From positions 62,001 to 126,000 of the forward strand of contig CAVOWL010000005.1 in the NCBI GenBank assembly GCA_963700105.1: a stretch of 64,000 nt of DNA, read 5' to 3'. A program made the translations under genes and the position numbers. Below the pieces are notes generated by a model. The model ran no database searches, was not told the origin of the DNA, and saw only the letters and a program-made list of their open reading frames with translations. The DNA comes from CAVUWL01 sp963700105. GTDB taxonomy: Bacteria; Actinomycetota; Thermoleophilia; Solirubrobacterales; 70-9. This document shows positions 9,305 to 19,050 of the stretch, in pieces (position 1 is the first letter of the stretch; the number at the start of each line of letters is the position of its first letter).

Positions 9305-12300
9305 TTTTTACCTCCGCGACCGTGTCGACCCGCCCGGTTTCGGTCGCGGTGTGAACGACTGTGCCGTCTCTTGACGCATTTACGGTGGTGTTTGCTAAAT
9401 CCTCGGCGACACGCCTTAGGCGAATACTTGTGATTGCCGCTGGCGCCATTGTTGGCGTGGATGTCCGTGATTGGAGGCGTTGGGCTGCCCGGACCGTGGC
9501 ACTCGTCCGAAGCCTTACAAAGCGGAGGCTGGGGCGTAAACGGGAAGCCTCCAAGTTCGCGAGCATCATAGATCTTGACAAAATCACCGTTTTCGTCCTG
9601 CGGCACAAGCCTGTCACGGGTGAAAAAGTAGGCGTCGGCTCCACTGGCGCTGACACCCAGAAGTACGGAATCAAAGGAACTGGCGCCAGTGGATATCAGG
9701 CCGAGGCATCCACTGGGCGCTTGACATGTTGCGGCAGGCGGCCCAGCGCCAGCCGGCTCCCACTCATATACGTCCTCCAAGTTATCGCCGTCGCGCTCGA
9801 CAAGCGGCTCTCCTGATGTGAAGAAGACGCGGCCGTCATTGGTGAGGCTGAGGCCGTTGGAGGCGAGGTCGGAATCGCCAGTAGGCGCAACGCCCGTCGG
9901 ATCGCATGATACACAGATCAGGTCCGCAGATCCGGCATCGTACCGATAGATCTCCGAGTGGCCGGCGCTTTCGAACCCAGTTAACGGCAGTGTCGAGGGG
10001 AGGACGGCGAATTCGCCGTTTCTGCTGAGCTGAAAGTCATTGCCGTGGGGCGCGGCCGGCGAATTGACTGAGTCGACTACCAAGGGATTATCGACCCGAG
10101 GATCGGAAGAAGGTTCGGCCGGACCAAAGACGTCGACGAGGCCATGGGCTACGTTGCTGGCATAAATGTTTCCCGTGAAATTAAGCGTAATAGCGGTTGA
10201 ATTAGCCAGGATACCGGCGCCGATCGGACTGCTGGCCTGGGCGCCGGAGGGTCCAATCTCACTGATTTGGTCTCCCTGATCAATATACACGTCCTGATGC
10301 GTGTCAACAGCAACGCCCCGTCCACCCGTAAATCCCGAGGCAAACACTTCAGGAGCACCCGGTTCGCCGAACTTGTTAAAGGTGTAGCGGAGGATTTCGT
10401 CTCCGCCTGCTTTGGAGGCAAGAATGGATTCAGTGCCGTTGTCAACATAGAGATCACCAGTACTTGGGTCGAGTGCGAAACCGGTGGCAAAGAGCCCCGA
10501 GGTAAGCTGGCCTAGTTCGACACCGGCCGGCGAATATTTCGTTACATTCCCCCCGTACGTGTATTCGTATTCCGCAAATTCGATAGCGCCACTATTGCGG
10601 ATGTCGTAGACATCTCCAGATGAGTCAACGGCAATTCCCTCGGGAGCAATCTGACTGGCAAAATTTTCAATGTGATTGATTAAAGTCCCAGCGTCGGAGT
10701 ACTCAAGCATGGTCTGGCCCGTCAATATATATAGGGTTCCGTTAGGGCCAACGGCTATTCCGTTGATGTCGGTGAGGCCGGTCAATTGCCCTTGTTGGGC
10801 CCAGGTCGTGACGAGGTTGTCGCTGGAATCGTACTTATAGACTCTGTTGGTGGCAGTGTCGGCGACATATATGTCACCGTCGGAGGGGCCCCCGGAGTCA
10901 TCGACAGCTGAAAAGCTGGGCTGCGATAAGGATCCACCACCAAAGTTCCGCAAGAGCGGGTGGCGAACTAAGGGCTGTTCAGGGCCAGTTAGGCTCGACT
11001 CCAGGGTCGCGACGAAGTGCGGAGCGCTGCCGGGGCGAACGACATAGAGATTAGGGGCGTTCTGAACGCCGCCTTCAGAGGCGTTGAGCTTCTCCGGGGA
11101 GAGGAAGTAGATCGTGCCGTCGCCTGAGGCCACTCCCCCACCGCCGCCGATCGCGACGTCACCGCAGTTTTCTTCGGTGCCGGTCGTATTCCAGTGGACG
11201 TGCTTGGTGTTTGAGGCGGGATCACAGCTGGCGTTATCGCCGGGCTGACCGGGGTTTTCTGATTCCCCCTTGGAGATCAGAGTCAGCGGCTTGCCTTCTT
11301 CCCACATGTAGATGTCTGCGCCGCTGTGGGCGGTGTCTTCGCCGGTCAGGTGTTCTGCGGAGGAGAAGAAGACCTTGGAGCCATCTGCGGTCATCCCGTC
11401 AAAGAGGACGCCTTCTTTTGCTCCGGGGGTCAGTTCTGTCGTTTTGGAGGAGTCCCCGGCGTTCATGTAGAGGTGCCAGTACTTGGCGTTGCCAACTTCT
11501 GAGACGAGCTGGCCGATCAGGATGTGGGAGCCATCGGAGGAGATATCGAGCTCGCCGATACCTGAACCGCTCATCGTCGCCCCGGAGGGGGTCTTGGAGA
11601 CGACCTTGGTTTCATCGGTCTTCAGGTTCCGGGCATAGATCGACAGATCGGTGCCGTTGTTGTTTCCTTCGGGCTCAAACTGGGATTTGGAGCCAAAGAC
11701 GAAGTGTTCGCCGTTGGCGGAGAGGTCTTTGCCGATGAAGCCTTCTGGCTTGGCTTCGGGTTGGGGGATCGAGCCCGCCATGCCCTGCACCAGTTCTCCG
11801 TTTGGCAGGTGGATCGGCTCCCCGGTTTCTGTCTGATCGGGGCCAAAGCAGGGCGAGCAGATTTCTTCACCGCCAAAGGCCAGGGTGTCCAGGCTTGAGT
11901 CTGCTTCCAGCAGGGTCGAGGCGAAGGGGCCCTTGGCGAAGGGGTCATTGGCGGGGATGCCGACGTATTTGGTGCTCCAACCTTCGGGACCGCGGGTGGC
12001 CACGTAGGGGTCGACGCCGTGGTTGGTGGGATCCCCGGTGCCGGGGATACCGCCATCGTGCACGCCGTAGAGGACCTGGGGTTCTCCGGAGGGACTCTGC
12101 GCTTCGGGGTAGGAGCCGAAGGGGGTCTGTCCGGCAACTAGATTGGACTCGACGTCGTAGCCACCCGTGTTGGCTGCCGACACCAGCTCGTAGGCGCGGC
12201 AGTCAAGCAATTGGGCCGCGCCAGTCTGCTGGCGAACGTGAGAGTTGGGACAGGAATCACTAAATGAAGCGAGAGCGTAGGTCGTAAATGTATGGTCCGG

Positions 12301-14532
12301 CCCGTCGGTTGTTCCAGTCTTGTTTCTCGCAACCAACCGCCAGTGATACACAGTGTTGGGCATGAGATCATTAATGCCGAGACTAATATGTTGGTAAGTC
12401 GTGGCAGCACCCAGTTCAACACTTGGTACAGGCGCATCAGTGCAGGATTCCGCTGGCGCGGAGCAAGCTTCTGTCCCATATTCAAAGTGATACCGTGTCA
12501 CACCACCGCCCGGATTGATGTTGGCACCGAGACGAGCCAGGTCCGACTGTACTCCGCTGGAGGCCTCTTCCGTGATCAAAGGTGCAGCGGGCGGAGTAGT
12601 AAAGCTCTGATCTTCACCTTCGCTGGACCCATAGCGGTTGATAGCAACCAAGCGGTAATGGTAGGTGGTCACTGGATTTAAATTCGAAAGACCAAAAGAG
12701 ATCATTGATGGTGTTGGACCACCTGGAGAACCGGCATCTTCGGTCGTCGTCACATTTCCGTAGCTGGAGGAACTCCCCCACTGAAAGAAGTAATGCGTCT
12801 CTTCACCGTTGCCAATGAATGAACCGCTAAGTGTTGCGTCTGTCGCACCGATTGCAGAAGGCGGGTCGGTGATGACGCCCGACACGGCGGGTGGCGTTGT
12901 GAATGTTTCATTCTGACCGTAGCTTGTACCTACGGCATTGTTCCCGACTACCCGGTAATTGTAGGTGGTCTGCGGTTGAAGGCCCGCAAGTCCATATGAA
13001 AGGCCTGTCGAATTCGGCCCAGCCGGAGAGCCAGCGTCCTCAACCGGTGTTTCATTGCCATACGCAGTGCTAACACCCCATTGGAAGTAGTAATGCGTAT
13101 CTTCGCCATTTCCCACAAACGAGCCATGAAGCGTCGCGCTGGTCGGCGCAATTGCGGCGGCGGCTTCCGTCGTAATGCCGGTAACGGCATGGGGGGTAAA
13201 AGTCTGATCAGGACCCCTCTTGCTTTCTCCCGCCGCGTCAGTAAGGACGATTCGATAATGGTAGGTCTTGTCTGGGGTAAGAGCCGCCATCGCAGCCTGA
13301 ACCTTGGTTATGGATTCATATGGCGCGGCTGGCGAACACGGAACGTGTGGCGAGCCATAGGATTTGGTAAGCCCGTATTCTAGGTAGCATCCGATGACCT
13401 TTCCGGCACCATTGGGATTCACGGTTGCGTTAGCCACACCCGACGTCTGCGTGACGTCGGTGACGGATTCACCGTCGATTTTCGGGAGTGAAGGGGTCGG
13501 TCCGAAGATATCCACGACCTGATCGCCGCCGTCTGTGACGTAGACATCGCCTTTTGAGTTGACGGCGATGCCATTGATGCGTCCAAACGATTCGCCTGCA
13601 GAGGGTCCACTAAAGCTTTCGAGAAATTCGCCTGATTCCGAGAATTCATCGATAACGTCCGCGCCTCTATCGGCTATGAGGACGTTGCCGCTGAGCGGGT
13701 CGACGGCTACGCCTTGGAGATTGCTGAAGGTAGGTTCACCAGGCCCCCCCGCGCCGGTAAATTCCTGGACAAATTCGCCACTGGCATGGTACTCGTCTAC
13801 CGCATTGGTGGAGTAATTAATTACAAACAGATTGCCCTCGTTATCGACAGTAAGACCGTGCGCCTGGGCGAGCTCGATAGTATTTTTAGAGATGTATGGC
13901 TCCGTTGCCGAAAATGAGACCGGAGTTCCATCTGGTTCGAATGCATATACCCCGCCTCCTTCATAACTTGCGACATAAACTCTCCCGTTTGAGGGTCCGC
14001 CGGAGTTGTCTATCGCAATCGTAGGTTCGCGGATAGTCCACTGCGGGGGGACAAAATTGATCGGATCGAAAACGTCTATCCGTCCAGCAAATATCCCTTC
14101 ACCTTCGTCCGCAACGTAAAGATATCCGTTGGCGCTATCGACCGCCAGGCTGCGTATGTACTTGGCTGGATAGACACCGTCGCCAGTCTGAGTTAGTTCC
14201 AGGGCTTCTGAGGGGTACGGAGAGTATTTGAAGATATCGCCCCCGTTGCCCGGGTCGCTGATCCAAACGTGATCGGTGGAGTCCACGGCGATACCCCATG
14301 GATCACTGAAGCCGGTAATTTGGGAAAGATATTTTCGGGAGGCAAACGCCGATGCTGTGGAAATGGTAAGTGATGCGATGGCTGAGCAGACGACCGCAAG
14401 GGAGAAAAGCGTCCGTAGCCCGAATTGGCGAGAAATCAAGAGCCGCGCGGGACGCGCAGCTCTATGGCTCGGCTTCGACTGATCTCTTCTCGGATGGTAC
14501 CGGACGGATCTGGGCGGGCTCCCCGAAATCAT
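9301..14532 (-). CDS. Giant exported 'A' protein, type I: NHL propeller/FN3-like/PD40-like (A1)
   Basis: An exported protein of 1743 residues. ATG 14532 overlaps the upstream stop as ATGA; a further in-frame start at 14580 is possible but less likely. Residues 40-64 are a signal peptide behind a long Arg-rich n-region. An NHL-type propeller covers about 66-345 (repeated GIAVD...VYVTD units). Four FN3-like repeats follow at about 350-752, with TLHGSFVGNGEDTHYYFQWG-type units. Then CRAYELV (about 778) and a PD40/TolB-like propeller interrupted by a second NHL block at about 1180-1480. The end is CKASDECHG, then the Cys pair CRRGFSKHHRKC and a basic tail. Its closest relative is 37003-42087. It is probably a cell-surface scaffold or binding protein; no catalytic residues were recognised. 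Confidence 0.85.
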   Translation of the reverse strand: MISGSPPRSVRYHPRRDQSKPSHRAARPARLLISRQFGLRTLFSLAVVCSAIASLTISTASAFASRKYLSQITGFSDPWGIAVDSTDHVWISDPGNGGDIFKYSPYPSEALELTQTGDGVYPAKYIRSLAVDSANGYLYVADEGEGIFAGRIDVFDPINFVPPQWTIREPTIAIDNSGGPSNGRVYVASYEGGGVYAFEPDGTPVSFSATEPYISKNTIELAQAHGLTVDNEGNLFVINYSTNAVDEYHASGEFVQEFTGAGGPGEPTFSNLQGVAVDPLSGNVLIADRGADVIDEFSESGEFLESFSGPSAGESFGRINGIAVNSKGDVYVTDGGDQVVDIFGPTPSLPKIDGESVTDVTQTSGVANATVNPNGAGKVIGCYLEYGLTKSYGSPHVPCSPAAPYESITKVQAAMAALTPDKTYHYRIVLTDAAGESKRGPDQTFTPHAVTGITTEAAAAIAPTSATLHGSFVGNGEDTHYYFQWGVSTAYGNETPVEDAGSPAGPNSTGLSYGLAGLQPQTTYNYRVVGNNAVGTSYGQNETFTTPPAVSGVITDPPSAIGATDATLSGSFIGNGEETHYFFQWGSSSSYGNVTTTEDAGSPGGPTPSMISFGLSNLNPVTTYHYRLVAINRYGSSEGEDQSFTTPPAAPLITEEASSGVQSDLARLGANINPGGGVTRYHFEYGTEACSAPAESCTDAPVPSVELGAATTYQHISLGINDLMPNTVYHWRLVARNKTGTTDGPDHTFTTYALASFSDSCPNSHVRQQTGAAQLLDCRAYELVSAANTGGYDVESNLVAGQTPFGSYPEAQSPSGEPQVLYGVHDGGIPGTGDPTNHGVDPYVATRGPEGWSTKYVGIPANDPFAKGPFASTLLEADSSLDTLAFGGEEICSPCFGPDQTETGEPIHLPNGELVQGMAGSIPQPEAKPEGFIGKDLSANGEHFVFGSKSQFEPEGNNNGTDLSIYARNLKTDETKVVSKTPSGATMSGSGIGELDISSDGSHILIGQLVSEVGNAKYWHLYMNAGDSSKTTELTPGAKEGVLFDGMTADGSKVFFSSAEHLTGEDTAHSGADIYMWEEGKPLTLISKGESENPGQPGDNASCDPASNTKHVHWNTTGTEENCGDVAIGGGGGVASGDGTIYFLSPEKLNASEGGVQNAPNLYVVRPGSAPHFVATLESSLTGPEQPLVRHPLLRNFGGGSLSQPSFSAVDDSGGPSDGDIYVADTATNRVYKYDSSDNLVTTWAQQGQLTGLTDINGIAVGPNGTLYILTGQTMLEYSDAGTLINHIENFASQIAPEGIAVDSSGDVYDIRNSGAIEFAEYEYTYGGNVTKYSPAGVELGQLTSGLFATGFALDPSTGDLYVDNGTESILASKAGGDEILRYTFNKFGEPGAPEVFASGFTGGRGVAVDTHQDVYIDQGDQISEIGPSGAQASSPIGAGILANSTAITLNFTGNIYASNVAHGLVDVFGPAEPSSDPRVDNPLVVDSVNSPAAPHGNDFQLSRNGEFAVLPSTLPLTGFESAGHSEIYRYDAGSADLICVSCDPTGVAPTGDSDLASNGLSLTNDGRVFFTSGEPLVERDGDNLEDVYEWEPAGAGPPAATCQAPSGCLGLISTGASSFDSVLLGVSASGADAYFFTRDRLVPQDENGDFVKIYDARELGGFPFTPQPPLCKASDECHGPGSPTPPITDIHANNGASGNHKYSPKACRRGFSKHHRKCVKRRHSRSHRDRNRAGRHGRGGKK
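9310..9315 (-). promoter_or_regulatory. Shine-Dalgarno inside the upstream gene, sets the B1 start
   Basis: GGAGGT on the minus strand lies within the last codons of the A1 gene, five bases before the ATGA stop/start overlap at 9301-9304. It supports coupled translation of B1. Confidence 0.7.
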
Positions 14533-17500
14533 CGATTCGCTGGCCTCTTCCGACGGGCTCTTGACGTTTCTTTCGCGCACCTCACGCCTATGGTGGGGTA
14601 TGCCGTGATTGTCTTTCCGTTCTGACCGACCATGCGGACGTCGACGTGCTGTGGAGAATTGCAGAGGTTGGTTGAGTTAACAAGAAGGCCCTTGCTTCCT
14701 CCGGCGAGGCTGAGCGTGAAGCTAGAGATGGGGGCGTCGGGAATGTTCGCGAACTTGGTGCGGATCTGCCCGTGTACGGAATCGACGAAGCCCACGAGAT
14801 CTATATTGATCTGGCCCCTGAGAGCGGCGACGATGTCGGGTAGCTTTCTTTCGCCTCCGTTTGCGCGCAGATAAACCGGTCCTTCAAGGGGCTTTTCCAG
14901 GAGCGGGGTTTCCGCCTTGGCAAAGCCAATAAGCGATGCAGGGGGGCAGCTATCTTCTGCAAATTGGGAGCGGAGGCAGGGGTCTCGGATATGTGCGTTA
15001 TCCAAAAACTCCGAATGAGACAACGTAACGGTAGTTGAGGCAATATTTGCTTCACCTGGCTGGGACGTCACCGTTGTTGTCAGGGCTGGGTTTCCATTAT
15101 GGGTGTGCGCGCCGGAAAGCCTGACGCCCAACTTGGGCGAGAAGGGAAGGCTACGGCAGTTGGCCACTTGGAGATGTTCGCTAAGCTCGACCAATGCGCC
15201 TTGATCACCCGTGATCTGAGCGTTGAAAGCGAAGGGGTCACAGTTGGTCGGATTTAGAATGAAATTCGGCCGATTGAGACTAACCCGGATCGAACGCAGC
15301 TGCAAGGGAATTCCATCAAGAATCTGCGGCAGCGGATCTGAAACTGCCGTAATTCCCGCCGTTTCAGTGTTTACCTGAAGGGATGCTCGGACCACGACAT
15401 TACCGAGGTCATACGGACCCGATACAGCTGGAGTAATCACAGCCAGACTAAGCGGTGCTCCTTTGTAGGGCCCTGCCAGATATACGGCACCGTCGAGGTA
15501 AACGGGATGGGTACCGGCGCCAGCTCCGACCTGGGCGGTACCAATCTGGGAAGCCTGAGGGCAGGCAGAGCTCGACTCCTGTTGCAGACCTGAGTAGCTC
15601 GCAGCTGCTGCAGTGGCAAGATCCGCGTCGGAACAGTAAGGAATTCCCTTGATAGTTGCAAGCAGCCCAGGCGGAATCGACACGGCGACTCCACTAAGGT
15701 GCTGATTACCGTCGGGACGGGTGATTTCCAGAGCCAGGGGAGTGTGAGCGCCAGCAGTGGATTCGGCAATTGCAGCGCTAAACCCCGGGCTGAAGGCCGG
15801 CGGCGACGTCGCACAGGGGGCGCCGGACGGACCAGAACTGATTGCAAAGTACTGAGTCGAGGTCTGTTCTGGAAGAGAGGCATCCCAGGGTGTGAAGCTG
15901 CTCGAAACGGGGTAAGTGCCACACGCGGTAGGGGTCGCCAAAAGCCCACGTTCAGAGCCGAAGAGATGAATGGCAAATTCGGAGAATGGACTCTGCGGTA
16001 AGTTCGGAAACGAGACCAGCAATTGGCCGGTGTTTGGATCTGGAGTTACGGATCCGCCGAGTTTTACGTGGGTGCCGTAGCCATTAGCAGTGAGAATGAG
16101 ACGATAACGATCATTCGGCGCGGGGGTTCCAATATAGACCGCGCCGGGGATCGCCGCGGGGAGTGCTGCGCTGGAAAGGCTCACGGTGCCGATCTTGGAA
16201 TCTTCAGGGCACTCAGCTTCTTCTTCGGTACCGAATCGTGCCTCGAGGTCCGTACAGGAGGTCTTTCCGTCAGCGGCGCTTGGATTAATCGATAGTCCTA
16301 ATGGAAGACTGACGGTAAGGGCGCGGATCTCAGATGCAGACGGCGCGCTTGGGCTAACCGACTGGGGAACTTTGAGGTCGGCTTCCAGACCAGAAGGAGA
16401 ATCACCCTCCTTCGAAGTAGGTTGGGCGTAAAGGCTAGGGTTAAAACTCAATTGGTCACATCCAGTTGTAGCGGGCCATGGTGCAGATGCCTGTGATACG
16501 CCAGTATCGTAGGCAACCAATTCCAAGGTTGATGTGAGCGGTCCTCCACAGGTAGTAGGGTTATCTAGAAACGGAATGACTTCGGCGCTTGATGGTATTG
16601 GCGGCGAGCAAGACGTGGTTTCGTAACAGTAACTCAATCCAGGGGGAGCACGTTCAGCGTCATGACTGGACGCGGCCGGAATTCCCCACAGATCCAAGGC
16701 AAGACGGTTTGGGGGAACCAGATGCTCGATCCCTTCAAGTGTGGCGTTGAGTCCGTAGTCGGAGCCTGTTCTAGCACTGAGAACAATATATGCTGGTGCT
16801 TCGGCCAACGGAACGTAAAAGCCGAGTACGCCGGCCTGGCCCGCCGTAGGTTCGAGATTGTATACTGGCACGTCGAGAGTATTTGCAGTAATAGATATTG
16901 TGTTCCAACCGACCTGAGTGGAGGGGGAACACTCTTTCGCTCCGAACTCGACCCTGCTGCATTGAGGAGTCGCGTGGGGGTTGCCAATGACTCCAGCGGG
17001 CAAACTGTTTCTGATCGTCTTAACATCTTGGCAGCCACACGTAGACGGAGTTTCGCCGCTGTCAGCCGTAGTAAGTCGGCTGGCGAACGAAAAGACCGTT
17101 GTGATGTCGGGATGTCCCCCGGCCTGCGTAGTCGACGGGCTCGCCACGTAGGAGTAAATTGGAACGCCAAAGGTCCTAAACACTTGATCCTGTCCGCTGA
17201 GTTTTCCCGCCGCATTGACGGCAACTAGGCGATAGTGAAATCGTGTTCCCGCTCTAAGGCCTGCTATTTGGGCACTGACATGAGAATTTGTCGAATAAGA
17301 AGGAGCAGGTGAGCACGGGGCCGTGTGGCCGTAGAAGGTTTCGGTGCCGTACTCAAAATAGCATTCGGTAATTTCCCCCCCCGTGGCGGGTTCAAGCTCA
17401 CCATTGAGGGTGGCGGAGCCACCTGTCACTTCGGTGGCAGCTTCAGTCGCGGCACTGGGAATTGTATTCGGCGAGAATACGACCACTTCATCTGTGCCGG

Positions 17501-18959
17501 AGCTGGCGACGTAAGCATTACGCGACGCGGACGCGATTGATATGCCCGCAGGATTCGAGAGCTGCCCAGCGCCAAACGCGTCGAGCGGGGTACAGCTTTG
17601 TGTTTCAGTCACTGGTCCGCAGTTTCGGCCGAAGTGATTGACAAAACCCCCACCTGACATTTGTGTCACGTATATGTCGTCGGTTACTGGGTCAACGGTA
17701 AGTCCACCGACCCCCTCTTGGGTGTCCATGACTCCAAGCTCAGCGTGCGCCGCACTATACTCTGTGACTCCGTTACTTGAACCCAGGTAAAGGTTATCTT
17801 CGGCGTCGACAGCAAGGCCATTTCCGGCGCCACTTTCGAGCTGAACGGGTCCTGACGAGGCCGTTCCATTAGCTCCCAGGATGTAAAGGTCCGCCCCGCC
17901 AATGACGAATAGGTTGCCGCTTGGATCTACCGCAATACCGCCGAGTGGGCTGTAGTGCCCAAACGGGCAAAAGCTGCCTCCGTTTGCCCATCCGGTAATC
18001 AGTTTTCCCGACGAGTCATACTTGGATACGCAATTGGATTCAGGTTCGCCGACGTATACGTCACCTTCGCCAGTCGATGAACTATCCACGGCTACAAAGG
18101 TCGGGGTGTCGAAAGCGCCGGGGCCAAACCCTGGGATACCCGGCTTGCATTTATCTCCCGATGTCCCAGTACAGACGTCACCGCCGGTAGTTTCATTGAC
18201 ATCTTTCCCGAAGATGAGAATGAATTCTCCTGAAGGAGCAAACTTCTCAATTGCTGAACCGGCAACTCCGAGTACAGTTAAGCTAATTGTCGCGGTACCT
18301 CCGATCAGATGTTCAGTGTTAACGGCCAGATGATCGACTTCGGTCTTGGCGAGGGAGCCAACAAAAGTGATACTGAATTCATGGCTATAGTTAGGCCCTG
18401 GAACTCCTTCAAGGGACACGTTGCCAGATCCAATTGTCGACAGAGATTCGAGCGCGCCCTGTACTTCCCCCGGAGAGGCGCTATAGAAGATGTATCCGGT
18501 GGTCTGTCCCATAAATGACAATGTGTAGGAGCCTCCCGTTGCTGTAACGTCTATCGTCTGAACGTCGTTGGCGCCGGGGTCAGTGACGTAAACGTCACCG
18601 CGAGAGGCTCCAGAGGAGTTATCGACTGCGACCCCGGCGGGATCTGAGAGCGGATATGGGTTGGGAGTCGTGGATGTCGCGGCGCCGAACGAGCTGGTGA
18701 AACCATGGCTTGTAGCAGCCAACGCTGGCACAGCGCAGATTGTCGCTGCAACGATAAGAGATATTGCAACGCCTGATACGAGCCCCATCGCCGAGCCAAT
18801 GCCTCTGGGTGTTCTTGCATACATGACCGACTGGTCATCAAATCTCTTCCGGCAGGACCGGCCCCTGCTTGCCAGAAGATCAGAAAGGGGTGCCGGTCGC
18901 TGAGCGCCCTCGGAGCGATGGCAATACCTCGTCCGTGTTGTGTTTGATCGCAGTTTCAC
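14529..18959 (-). CDS. Giant exported A-B fusion: NHL propeller + FN3-like + B module, type II (AB2)
   Basis: An exported protein of up to 1476 residues. Counted from GTG 18959, the signal peptide is at about 58-82 (GLVSGVAISLIVAATICAVP). ATG 18824 is an alternative start; neither has a strong Shine-Dalgarno. An NHL-type propeller follows to about residue 520, then one FN3-like unit (GSATLNGELEP...YFEYGTETFYG). From about 615 onward comes a full B module (TTQAGGHPDI, INPSAADGKTSC, LNPTNCDPF) ending in CAKETSRARRKRPANR. The N-terminal part resembles the A protein at 45583-49875 and the B part resembles 42422-45586, which are separate adjacent genes. So this gene looks like an A/B fusion that lost the PD40 half. 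Its stop overlaps the next start. Confidence 0.8.
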   Translation of the reverse strand: MKLRSNTTRTRYCHRSEGAQRPAPLSDLLASRGRSCRKRFDDQSVMYARTPRGIGSAMGLVSGVAISLIVAATICAVPALAATSHGFTSSFGAATSTTPNPYPLSDPAGVAVDNSSGASRGDVYVTDPGANDVQTIDVTATGGSYTLSFMGQTTGYIFYSASPGEVQGALESLSTIGSGNVSLEGVPGPNYSHEFSITFVGSLAKTEVDHLAVNTEHLIGGTATISLTVLGVAGSAIEKFAPSGEFILIFGKDVNETTGGDVCTGTSGDKCKPGIPGFGPGAFDTPTFVAVDSSSTGEGDVYVGEPESNCVSKYDSSGKLITGWANGGSFCPFGHYSPLGGIAVDPSGNLFVIGGADLYILGANGTASSGPVQLESGAGNGLAVDAEDNLYLGSSNGVTEYSAAHAELGVMDTQEGVGGLTVDPVTDDIYVTQMSGGGFVNHFGRNCGPVTETQSCTPLDAFGAGQLSNPAGISIASASRNAYVASSGTDEVVVFSPNTIPSAATEAATEVTGGSATLNGELEPATGGEITECYFEYGTETFYGHTAPCSPAPSYSTNSHVSAQIAGLRAGTRFHYRLVAVNAAGKLSGQDQVFRTFGVPIYSYVASPSTTQAGGHPDITTVFSFASRLTTADSGETPSTCGCQDVKTIRNSLPAGVIGNPHATPQCSRVEFGAKECSPSTQVGWNTISITANTLDVPVYNLEPTAGQAGVLGFYVPLAEAPAYIVLSARTGSDYGLNATLEGIEHLVPPNRLALDLWGIPAASSHDAERAPPGLSYCYETTSCSPPIPSSAEVIPFLDNPTTCGGPLTSTLELVAYDTGVSQASAPWPATTGCDQLSFNPSLYAQPTSKEGDSPSGLEADLKVPQSVSPSAPSASEIRALTVSLPLGLSINPSAADGKTSCTDLEARFGTEEEAECPEDSKIGTVSLSSAALPAAIPGAVYIGTPAPNDRYRLILTANGYGTHVKLGGSVTPDPNTGQLLVSFPNLPQSPFSEFAIHLFGSERGLLATPTACGTYPVSSSFTPWDASLPEQTSTQYFAISSGPSGAPCATSPPAFSPGFSAAIAESTAGAHTPLALEITRPDGNQHLSGVAVSIPPGLLATIKGIPYCSDADLATAAAASYSGLQQESSSACPQASQIGTAQVGAGAGTHPVYLDGAVYLAGPYKGAPLSLAVITPAVSGPYDLGNVVVRASLQVNTETAGITAVSDPLPQILDGIPLQLRSIRVSLNRPNFILNPTNCDPFAFNAQITGDQGALVELSEHLQVANCRSLPFSPKLGVRLSGAHTHNGNPALTTTVTSQPGEANIASTTVTLSHSEFLDNAHIRDPCLRSQFAEDSCPPASLIGFAKAETPLLEKPLEGPVYLRANGGERKLPDIVAALRGQINIDLVGFVDSVHGQIRTKFANIPDAPISSFTLSLAGGSKGLLVNSTNLCNSPQHVDVRMVGQNGKTITAYPTIGVRCAKETSRARRKRPANR

Positions 18960-18999
18960 TTAGGAATGCTTTTCAGTTCGTCATCTTGGAATGAGCCGC

Positions 19000-19032
19000 G
19001 CCCACCGCGCGTCAACTTCCAGCGCGGTGGGC
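19000..19032 (-). terminator. Perfect 11-bp hairpin after the collagen-like gene
   Basis: Arms gcccaccgcgc (19000-19010) and gcgcggtgggc (19022-19032) pair perfectly around an 11-base loop. It begins 19 bases past the stop at 19051 of the collagen-like gene. No T-tract follows, so it may be a processing or attenuation structure rather than a simple Rho-independent terminator. It separates the collagen-like gene from the AB2 gene. Confidence 0.55.
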
Positions 19033-19050
19033 CTTAAGGTATTGGGGCCG

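Noticed and set aside
12560..13190. CRISPR-like spacing of repeated segments
   Set aside because: The repeats are FN3-like protein repeats in frame within A1 and diverge at DNA level; no short identical direct repeats with unique spacers occur.
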